64,000 bases of DNA from Mytilinidion resinicola (taxonomy: Eukaryota; Ascomycota; Dothideomycetes; Mytilinidiales; Mytilinidiaceae), in NCBI RefSeq assembly GCF_010093595.1, contig NW_022985437.1, positions 2,140,697-2,204,696 on the forward strand, read 5' to 3'. This document shows positions 55,441-64,000 of the stretch, piece by piece. The position numbers and the translations under genes are program-made. The notes beneath the pieces were generated by a model that saw only the letters and a list, made by a program, of their open reading frames with translations, had not been told where the DNA came from and did not search any database. Positions within the stretch are counted from its first letter, which is position 1. Each line of letters begins with the position of its first letter.

Positions 55441-56230
55441 CAAGAGGGGAGTGCGGTCCCGTACGGGAGTATCGGGTCATGAGAATACAGGAAACAGAAT
55501 CCTAAAAAACGTTAGCAATCGCGTTCCCGTACGGGAGTATGGAGTGCAGGGCATGGTTCCCGCACGGGCTTGGTTCCCGCACGGGCTTGGTTCCCGCACG
55601 GGCTCCCGCACGGAGCGCAAACAGTGGAAAATCCCGTCCCGTAGGGATTGGATCCCGTGGGGGATCGGATCCCACAGGGGTTTGGACGCCGCAAGGGGTT
55701 GGGTCCCGTAGGGGATTGGACGCCGCAAGGGGTTGGGTCCCGTAGGGGATTGGACGCCGCAAGGGGTTGGGTCCCGTAGGGGATTGGACGCCGCAGGGGA
55801 TTGGTTCGCGCTTCTATTTCTGGATATCGTCGCCCACTCGGTGCCGTACGGGAAGTGTGCGGCGAATACAGAAAATACGAGGGAACGCGGTCCCGTACGG
55901 GGTTTTCGAGTGCCCGTGCTTGCTCCTGCGTGAATAAGAGCCCTACACTCCATAATCCTGTACCGGGACAACATTTTTCAGTATTCCTATTGCCCCTGCA
56001 CTCTATACTCCCGTACGGGGACACAGATTGCCCAAAACATTTCAGAATTCTGCTATAGTCCCTTACGGCACCACAGGCTACCGATATTTTCAGGATCCTG
56101 CGTGAGCCGTACGCTCTATAGTCCCGTACGGGGTTGCAGGACGCCTGCGTAAATGGACGCGCTCCTTTCCAAGGCTGAGTCACTAGAATTAGAAGCGGCA
56201 TTGCCGAAACGTCCCATACGGGATGCTTAG
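55440..56230. repeat. Minisatellite cluster with the palindrome CCCGTACGGG
   Basis: The 10-bp palindrome CCCGTACGGG occurs exactly at 55458, 55526, 55892, 56009 and 56123, with near matches (GCCGTACGGG, CCCATACGGG) between. At 55,557-55,615 TTCCCGCACGGGCTTGG is repeated in tandem. At 55,650-55,800 a 35-bp unit (GTCCCGTAGGGGATTGGACG) is repeated about four times. Long frames on both strands here (e.g. 229 codons, minus) are repeat translations. Confidence 0.9.
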
Positions 56231-56559
56231 ATAAGCAAAGAATGCTATCAAAGCCATATTGCCGAAAGGGAGGCGGCCTACAGGCGGATCGTGCAAGCTA
56301 ATGGATCGTTAATTGATCATGCCGATTGTGTGATATTTCCGATCACGTGATAACAAAACGGACAAAAGATGTCGATTCTATGTAGGAATCTAGCTAGGCT
56401 ATATACACGTAGGTGAAGCCCGTGCGGCCTCCAATTATACTAGATCTATAGTAGGAATACCTCTTAGTATAGATCTACATTTCACGTGTATATAAACCTA
56501 TACATCACGTGCCTATACATCACGTGCCTGAATATCAACACTGAGAATCCCACAATTGT

Positions 56560-57170
56560 GCGTGCTAATTGCTGACTTTTGCCGCACATGACACTGCTGA
56601 CTTATTCCGCACGTGATCCTGCCATTTGCGGACTCTAGGAGTTCGCACAGCGCCGGTGGACCCGGTTAGATGATTTCGTAGTCATTATTCTGCGACTCCT
56701 TGTAACTTAAGTGCCTTGCTTTCTGAGTGGTTGAGTTTCCGGGCGTCTATTTATAAACACATCTAGTCTAATATAAGATTAGTGGGGGCATCCCAACAAA
56801 CTATTTCTTATATGATGCCCCGAGGGGACTTCCTTCTCTACATAAAGTAGGGAACCTGATGTCGGAGTTACTTGCAACGTATTCCACAGCCAGGAAGCCC
56901 TCAACTATGGTGACAAGCGCGCACCCCTAGCGGTGCCCCGTCCTCGACCGAAAGCAATGCAGACAATACTGTAGCTCCACCCCAAGTTTTTTCTAGACAT
57001 CGTTCTGCTCCCGCTTTCTGTTCTCTAATCATGCAGGAACAGGATCTCGCTACCTGGTACTAATCCCTTGTGACAACCGATTGGCTGTTACTATTGAGCT
57101 AGTCCAATATGAGATTAGTGGGGGCATCCCAACATAAAGTCTCTCTGCAGATGCCCCTCAATAGGATTTA
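56560..57170. repeat. Dispersed repeats, first copies and a duplicated GGGGGCATCCC unit
   Basis: 56,563-56,650 shares TGACTxATxCxGCACGTGA and TTTGCG-ACTC--GGAGTTCG with 57,620-57,720. GATTAGTGGGGGCATCCCAA occurs at about 56,778 and again at about 57,113; in each case GATGCCCC follows within 45 bp, so each can fold as a hairpin. Confidence 0.7.
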
Positions 57171-57229
57171 TGATGATGATAGTGGTGACCAAAAGGCGCC
57201 AAGTGTGTAAGAAGCGTGCGAGCTGGGGA

Positions 57230-57950
57230 ATCGTGCAAGCAGGTGGATCGTACGAGCAAGCGGATCGTGTGAGTAGGCGGATCGTGTGAGTAGGCGGATC
57301 GTGTGAGTAGGCGGATCGTGCAAGCAGGTGGATCGTGCGAACTAATGGATCGTGCGAGCTACAGTAATGGATCGTACGAGCAGGCGGATTGTGCGATCGT
57401 TCCGCTCGTGCGATCATTTTGGACGTGCGACCGTTTTGCGGCCATGAGAATCGTACGGGCATGAGAATCGTACGGTCATGAGGATCGTACGGGCATGGGG
57501 ATCGTACGGCCATGAAAATCGTACGGCCATGAGAATGGCCATGAGAATTGTACGGCCATGAGAATCGTACGGCTATACGGTCGTGCGATGGGTCCTGCAA
57601 GCAAGTAGTAGTGTAATCGCAAATGGCGCTGACTCATGCTGCACGTGACTCTGCCATTTGCGAACTCCTGGAGTTCGCAAATGACACTGCTGACTCGTGT
57701 CGCACGTGATTCTCGTCTGGGACACATTTCGTCCTAGAGCATACTCTGTTCTAGCCCATCTGTTCTAGGACACATTCTGTCCTAGAACACTTGTCCTGGG
57801 ACGTATTCTGTTCTAGCACACTTGTTCTAGCACATATTCTGTTCTAGCACACTTGTTCTAGCACACATTCTGTTCTAGTATACATTCTGTTCTAGCACAC
57901 TTGTTCGAGCACACATTCTGTTCTAGAACACTTGTCATTACGCTCACGCT
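57230..57950. repeat. Three minisatellite arrays and a palindrome
   Basis: 57,235-57,420: unit about 17 bp (GGATCGTGTGAGTAGGC). 57,440-57,580: unit about 17 bp (CATGAGAATCGTACGGC). 57,725-57,945: unit about 16-20 bp (ACATTCTGTTCTAGCACAC). Between the last two a perfect 14-bp-arm palindrome with a one-base spacer lies at 57655-57683 (arm CATTTGCGAACTCC). Confidence 0.88.
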
Positions 57951-58080
57951 GGCAATTACAATGCTCCAGCGTCATGGGCACCCACACCATGGGGTACCCA
58001 CCGCGATACAGTAGGTTACAAGGCTTCCAAGTACAGACACTGTTGCGCTTTGTTTCCATTTACACTACAAGTATATAGTA

Positions 58081-58584
58081 CTATACTACGACTAGAGCTA
58101 GTTCTTCCCTTGCCTTCTCGAGTATTAACTTCATTCGAACGTACAGCTCCCTGTCCTCTCTTTCCCAACTCTTACCGCTCGGAAACACGACCTTGCGCAG
58201 CTGTTGTATGCAAGGAATTAACGGCCGGCAGGAAGGAGTAAAGTTCTCGTTCACTTCCATGTCGAACATGTTTTCCTTAAGGACCTTACCCGTTTTGATT
58301 TCCGCAAGTTCCTTCGTGTCCTTGTAATTCCAAGACTCATATTCCGTTCTGCTCCTCTTTTGGTCAGGCCCGTTCCAGTGTACGCAAAGCCAGAACAGCA
58401 CCCAGAAGAACGACTCCAAATCGTGCATGAAGTTGTGGTGTTCGCCGTAAAGTGCACCAATCGCCATGAACGGTCGAGTACCTGCCATGCTTGGTGCTTG
58501 AATTAGCTCTCTACACCAGGTTGTTGCGAGGCCTAGATCTGCTAAACGGAGAAGACGATCTTCGTTGTTCAGCTCTAGTAGCAA
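58081..58584 (-). pseudogene. Partial tandem duplicate of the FunK1 kinase 3' half
   Basis: A 167-residue frame almost the same as the C-terminal part of the kinase gene next to it: FMAIGALYGEHHNFMHDLES and WVLFWLCVHWNGPDQKRSRT are identical, then the sequence diverges, ending EKAREELALVVV against EKARENLVLVVA. It starts near the DLG/activation segment (RLADLGLATTW) and lacks the N-lobe and HRD loop, so it cannot be an active kinase. The matching stretch is about 565 bp away. It lies downstream on the same strand with only 61 bp between. It reads open throughout, so the duplication may be recent or the conserved core maintained by gene conversion. Confidence 0.75.
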
Positions 58585-58645
58585 TACAAGGCTTTCAGAT
58601 ATAGTTGTTGAGCTTTGTTTGCATTCATACTACAAGAACTTAGTA

Positions 58646-61139
58646 TTACGCTACAACTAGAACTAGGTTTTCCCTTGCCTTCTCGAGTATTGCCTTCATC
58701 CGAACATACAGCCCTTGGTCCTCCCCCCGCCACCGCTTCCCACCTGGGAAGACGACCTCGCGTAGTTCTTTTATGCAAGGGATCAACGGCTTACAGTAGG
58801 CGGTAAAATTATCGTCCACCTTCTTATCAAACTTGTCCTGTTCATCCACCGTGCCCTTCTTTATCATTGCAAGTTCCTCTGTGTCCTTGTAGTTCCAAGA
58901 CTCATATTCCGTTCTGCTCCTCTTCTGGTCAGGCCCGTTCCAGTGTACGCAAAGCCAGAACAGCACCCAGAAGAACGACTCCAAATCGTGCATGAAATTG
59001 TGGTGTTCGCCGTAAAGTGCACCAATCGCCATGAACACCTTGGTGCCGGTCTTGCTCGGCGCGCCCGATGCCTCTTTGCGGTCCATTTCGATGGCAAGGT
59101 CGAGGTCGATCAGGAAACCGTCGTCTTCGTCCTTCTCAAGCATGATGTTTCCGACCGATATATCGCGATGGAGGACGTTTCTTTCCAGCAATGATTCATG
59201 TCCTGACACAGTTAGCTAGAGTCGGAGACCTGTCTAACCAAACTGACCTTTTATCCCCCCCAAGATCCCGGTTATCATGGCTACCAGCGAGCTCGCATCG
59301 TATATACTCTTCCCAACACGTCCCATTATTAGCCGACGATGAACTCGGTTTCGCCGCGAGCTATTCCCTTTGGTAGGAGAATCTGAACATGACCGTTTTG
59401 GAGGTCGCATGGACTGATGACGAGAGTTGGAGCGCCTCTTTCGCGTGATGCTGTTGCTTCTGCCTCGACCGCTCATAAGCCTCTCTGATGCCGGAGCTTC
59501 GGGCTTGGGGAATTCTGCGAGTAGTTGGGAGTTTGGGTGTCCTCGTAGTGGATACCTCCCGTCCCCGTCTCCGAGCCCTTTGCGCAAATTGTTGCGGACA
59601 TCAACAACAGCACCCTCATCGTGAACGATTTCGTGATAGTGATACTCTGCCACATTTTTCACGCCTGCATCCGTCACCTTCTTGAGCAGAGGCCCCTCCT
59701 CCGGCCGCTCTTCAAATTCCCAGGAGTCTTTGACGACAAAAGGCTGGCCGGCTGCATTGTGGACTTCCCAACAGCTCGTCGCTCGACCTGCCACACAACG
59801 CTGCCGCTTTATGACATCATCTAGATGATATCGCTCCGGTTGTGCATTCCGCGTGATTTCGATGTACTTGCTGCCCTTTTCCCCGCAGATGGTAGGGTCG
59901 AACCCGAGGTCCTTTGGAGCCATCCACAGATATCCCAAGACTGCGGATATAAACATCAGCGCATTCTCATGTATGTCGAATGACTGCGATGCGACCGCTC
60001 CGAGTCGGTCGAATGCCCAGAGCCGCATGATAGAACCGCAGAGTGTGAAGCCAGTAACCGATCGTCGGGTGTCTTGCGCGGCAAAGATCTCGCGAGCATA
60101 TCGAGACAGATCGAACCAGGTGCTGCTGTGGTTATCCTCTCGCGGGTTGCCCTTCAGCTCGCCTGGGACGAGGACGTCGAACCAGTCGCAGGGAGCACCA
60201 TCGTCGGACGTCTCGTTCCGCCGGCCATAGATGATGCCAATGTCCAGCTTCCGTTTGCTGACAGATCCGGGGATAGGCTTGTTCGGTGTGGCAAAGCACC
60301 GCCGACGCGCCGGAGGTTGGAAGCCTTGTTCGTTCGCAAACTGGAGAAATTGGTCGATGTGGTGACGGAGCCAGTGCAGCACATCGGGCTCCGCACAATC
60401 CTCCGGCCACTCCGCCCATCCAGTGTCGTCCGTGTGTAGAGGTGTTTCCGCTTCCTTGCATCGCTCAAACACAGCTGCGGCCATCTCACTGAGCTGTGGG
60501 ACTCCGCCGAAGAATGTGTCGAAGAAGTGAGGGTGGTCGACGATGAGATTCCCCTCCAGTTCGCCCTTCAGGATTGGATCGACGTCCTTCCTCAGGTCAG
60601 ATGTGTCCGCGAAACTGCCCGTGTTGAAGGACCAAGGTGTCTGTTGGAATGACGCGGCGAAGGAGGCGGCGGATTGAGGAGGGGTTGTCGGATGGAGGGT
60701 AGGTCTCGTCCGCGCGATGAGGTCGAGCACGGCACTCCATATTATGGGGTCTTCTGCGCGGTCGTTGACGTCCTTCGCGAGCTGCGTAGTGTGCCTGAAA
60801 TCCGTTTGATTCGATGAGAGACGGGCATACAATAACGCAATGTCCGCACTGAGAGGGCTTCCGCCGTGTTCGAAAGATAACGCAGAGGCAGCTGGAAGCA
60901 GCTGTAGGATACCTATGAGTCTGAGAGATAGACTTCTTCCAACTGCATCGGTTAGCCAAGTCGCACACGGTTGAATTCTGCCCACCTGAATTGGCAGCGA
61001 GGCCCTCGAAAGAGAGCGGACTTCCTTGAGCATTTGCGTCGGGAAATGTCGACTTCAACGTATCGCGAAACGAATCGAGTTCATCCCTGATGGGATTAGC
61101 TTTGATAGCTTGAAGCTGACTTTTTGAAAGTTGAGCCAT
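58646..61139 (-). CDS. Fungal-type protein kinase (FunK1 family)
   Basis: Exons 61139-60986, 60942-59248 and 59202-58646 give 801 residues, a normal full length for FunK1. Both junctions keep frame (ANS-V-GRSLSLRL; GIK-G-HESLLERN). The long N-terminal part is the family-specific region. The kinase lobe has a candidate ATP-binding Lys in PFVVKDSWEF, the catalytic loop VLHRDISVGNIML (HRD..N), and LIDLDLA in place of DFG. The family block TGTKVFMAIGALYGEHHNFM and HDLESFFWVLFW is intact. A Ser/Arg/Lys-rich insert (GRGRSNSITRKRRSNSRHQS and onward) precedes the catalytic loop. FunK1 kinases are expanded in filamentous ascomycetes and basidiomycetes; substrates are unknown. It is followed by a partial duplicate and preceded by the AAA+ ATPase on the same strand. 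Confidence 0.93.
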
Positions 61140-61474
61140 GGATAGGAAAGGCCTGTTGAGATTGCGACGTGTGCACAGCGTCGCGAAGGCGTGAAGGGAA
61201 ACTCGCTCGAGGCTTAGTCATAGAGATCACGCTGTTCCTTAAAAGGGTCACTGCGCCTCAGAGTGTGGCGAAGTAGATTCATGTCGTCATAGCGGTTTCA
61301 CCAACCCTCCAGCTTATCGACGTGCCAGCCTACACGATCGCCCCATTCTCGCAAGCAACTCACACACTATCGTTGCAGTCGATTTCATTGCAATTTTGAG
61401 AGAGCATAAATACCAGCGTGACCAGCTATATAATCTACCAAACGTATTTACCGGAGTGCTGTACATAAGCGACC

Positions 61475-63965
61475 CTACACATACGAGGTCAAATTCTCCG
61501 TTGATCCAACACCTTTAAAATCAAGTTCGAACTCTCTGTTTGCCTCGACAGCGGTTTCCAGGTGCCCGTATGCAAGCTTCTCTCCTGCGTTCCTAGCCAA
61601 GGCAAACCCAATCCATACAGTGTTCTTGATCTGAAACATGGTGTTAGCGTCACGTTCAGAAACTCTCGATCGATTACTGCCTTACCTGTCTTCCGTTGAA
61701 ACGATGAGCCTGAAGTTTATTCAGATCTCTGGGAGAGATGTTGGCAGTAGCATCGGCTTGTTGTAGGAACGTTTTCCACACCTTCTCCCTTGCCGCTTCG
61801 TTCAGGTCGTCATACCTAAGTGCAAGATGTACTCTACTCTGCATAGCTTCGTCGAACGTACTAACCCTGTTTGTTGTGAGAAACATGACGCCTTGGAAAT
61901 ACTCCAGCTGCCGCAGGAAGACCGATACTAAGCTGTTGTGTTGGAGATTGTACGGCGATCGTCGTTCCAGGAAGACATCAGCCTCATCGAGGAGGAGCAC
62001 AGCGCCCCAGCGTCGAACGACATCAAGGATTGGAGACAGTCGTGCTTCCAAAACGGCCGGATCCAAACTGAGGTCTCCCGCGCAAGCCTTTCCTTGGTTA
62101 GACTAGTATGCAAATCCACTCCGCAAGGGGACTAACCACATAGAGAGGCCTTTTCTGGAACTCGGCAATTCCTTCAGCTGTCAATGTCTTTCCCACCCCA
62201 GGCAAGCCACTGGAAATAAACAATTAGTCCGTTGAAATAGTCTGTGCCTGAGCAGTAAACCTACTGTAGCAGTAAGACCAGGCCTTGTCCCTTTCCTGAT
62301 ATTACGTCATCAAACTTGACGTGCCCTGACTCAGACTGATGGCCCTCCACAAGTGCTTGAAGCATCTCTTTCTTTTGCTCCGGGATTGCGAGCGACTCGA
62401 ATGCCAAGGTATCCCATCTAATGTCCTTGATATTGGCGACGGGAAATTCGCCTATTGGTGTTGCTGTTAGTTATACGATCCGTTGGATAAGAGAGTTAGG
62501 GAAGTCTGACCCCATTGTTTATTCGCCAAACTGAAGCCCAGGACTGTCGGGTTACAGATTAAGAGGTCCTCGTCTCCCATCTCTTCGGGAACTATACCCT
62601 TACTCTTCACCTTATCTTGCTGCATCTTCTTCCTTTCAGCATCGAAGTCGATCGCGTAAAACCCTCGATGAGACGTCTCATCAACTCGCGGCTTGCCATA
62701 GTTGGGATTAGCGTTTTTGAACGCTAACGCATCCACCATAATGCGGCCCCTCGTAGAAAATTTCAACGGACCTTCGTCAGTCCGGAAATAACCGAAACCT
62801 TCGCAATCACAGTGGTAAATGCCTCCAAGAGACATGAACTTCCGCCCGTTGCGAATAAGATTCTGCCTCAACTCAGCTTCGGCCCCATGATACATCAGCG
62901 GGAATGCATTGAGAGATGCAATTTTCCTCGTTGAACGAAACTCCGAGATGGAAAGAGTGGTGGCCACCTCGCCGAAGACCTTCCCGTCACAGCCGAGATA
63001 GCGACAATCAAGTTCGAAGCGCTTTTCGCCCAAGAGTGAGGTCTTCAACTCGCCTGAATCATATATGAGGCATCTTGGTTGATCCGAGCCGTCGCAGATT
63101 GTGAAGATGTGTGTGTTTGGCTTGAACAAGGCCCAAAGAAGGCTAAAGGTGATTTCGCCATGCTCCAGAAGCGGCAGGAGACTCTTGGTTGTAGACGAGA
63201 AATGGTTTTCAAGAAAAGCCACAAGCACATCAAGATGCTGGGCACCGATTGAGTCGGGGGAAAGACTGTTCTCCCGATAGGCTTTTAGCTGGGGAAGGAA
63301 GCTAAACAAGAGGCGTGGCGAAATCTGAAAGTAAAATTAGAATAAGACCGCGTCCATGAAGGATCTACTCACGGTTGGCTTGTCTTCTCTAAGGCAGACG
63401 GCTTTCACATCTTTCAGCAACAGCCGTAAGATGTCTCTTAACTCTTCTGACTTCATGTCTAAGAATGTACTGAAGGATTTATTGTTCTTGTCTAGATCAG
63501 GGTCAGCCTGCTAATATGTGAAGACACCTGGGATACGAACCAAATTGCTGCCGCACAATGAACAAGTACTCTTCATACTCGTCATCTTCGCTTGACTCTG
63601 ATGTCTCTACGATCTTGTACTTGCACTTCGCTCTATCCCAGCTATAGAAGAGACTTCGTTAGCTTGTACAAGTATCAGTTTCGGGGAGCATACATCTCAT
63701 TCACCAGCTTGAATTCAACCTTGGAAGCTCTGATTCTGGGTTGCTTTTCCTCTTCAATCACTTGAACCTCAGGAGGAGGCGGCGGCACTGCCTGCGTCGC
63801 CTGTGCTATCTTCAGGATGTCCTTGAAGAGTGCAGCCAATTCAAAGGCAACAAGCTGCTCTGATTCCCCATGGCGAGAGAGCGGTTGGCTTGGGCTACTC
63901 GGAGGGGTGGTTGCGGCACGAGCGTTTGAGGGCGCTGCCGTGACGAGCTTGGATGTGACTGGCAT
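61475..63965 (-). CDS. AAA+ ATPase with N-terminal DUF7025 domain
   Basis: Eight exons (63965-63694, 63641-63541, 63491-63373, 63324-62511, 62451-62265, 62209-62137, 62087-61686, 61630-61475) give 707 residues, all in frame. After a Pro-rich start, DUF7025 spans about residues 200-430 (LWALFKPNTHIFT; RKIASLNAFPLMYH; KFMSLGGIYHCDCEG). The AAA core follows: Walker A HGLPGVGKT (about 498-506), Walker B LLLDEAD (553-559), a sensor-1 Asn in MFLTTNR, and arginines in MQSRVHLALRY. Such proteins are common, often multicopy, in filamentous fungi; by analogy they use ATP to remodel proteins, but no client is known. Walker A is split by an intron just before GLPG. Intron 63492-63540 was set by frame and a GCTGAC branch site. 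Confidence 0.93.
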
Positions 63966-64000
63966 TGTTGCTCTGCGCTTCGGGAATGTAATGCTGATCT

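Noticed and set aside
55512..56201. 229-codon open frame on the minus strand
   Set aside because: Runs entirely through minisatellites; overlapping frames on both strands give the same Pro/Gly/Arg repeats. No start context or family.
54945..57950. CRISPR-like array
   Set aside because: Repeats are short and degenerate with no unique spacers of constant length, and the DNA is eukaryotic. These are minisatellites.

Overview
The window is nuclear DNA of a filamentous ascomycete (Pezizomycotina). The evidence is short GT-AG introns of 43-182 nt, Zn2Cys6 regulators, an RTA1-family membrane protein, WSC domains, FunK1 kinases and an AT-rich block mutated in the style of repeat-induced point mutation (RIP). 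Dothideomycetes or a relative would fit, but the class cannot be fixed from sequence alone.

Left part (1-19.1 kb), mostly gene-dense and ordinary: a hybrid histidine kinase (+), an RTA1-like membrane protein (-) divergent from a Zn2Cys6 regulator (+), a DUF202 membrane protein (+), the mRNA-export DEAD-box helicase DBP5 (-), a protein with NPEDDPV heptad repeats (+), an aminoglycoside-phosphotransferase-like protein (-), and a broken WSC-domain surface protein (-) whose in-frame stops look like CpA-to-TpA changes.

Middle (19.2-26.25 kb): gene-poor. It has a 239-bp terminal-inverted-repeat element, then about 4.8 kb of very AT-rich, stop-riddled DNA. Reading through the stops on the minus strand gives a relic of an NLR-type gene with TPR repeats and a relic of a Ty3/gypsy retrotransposon (RNase H, integrase, chromodomain). 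The gypsy relic stops abruptly near 26,240.

Right part (26.25-64 kb): base composition returns to normal. About 950 bp in lies an intact, spliced DUF3435 tyrosine-recombinase-like gene on the + strand. This is the family of the 'Captain' recombinases that mobilise giant Starship elements. Downstream lies accessory-type DNA: a C2H2-plus-Zn2Cys6 regulator, a Myb/SANT-like protein with tandem repeats and an assembly gap, unknown spliced genes, kinase remnants, large hairpins and minisatellites, then a full FunK1 kinase (with a partial tandem duplicate) and a DUF7025 AAA+ ATPase. My leading hypothesis is that a Starship-like element, or a smaller DUF3435 element, begins at the gypsy junction; if it is a Starship, its right end lies outside the window.

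Most gene models here were assembled by joining exons across splice sites by eye; frame agreement at each junction is the main support. A run of N (40,701-40,965) falls inside a coding tandem repeat.
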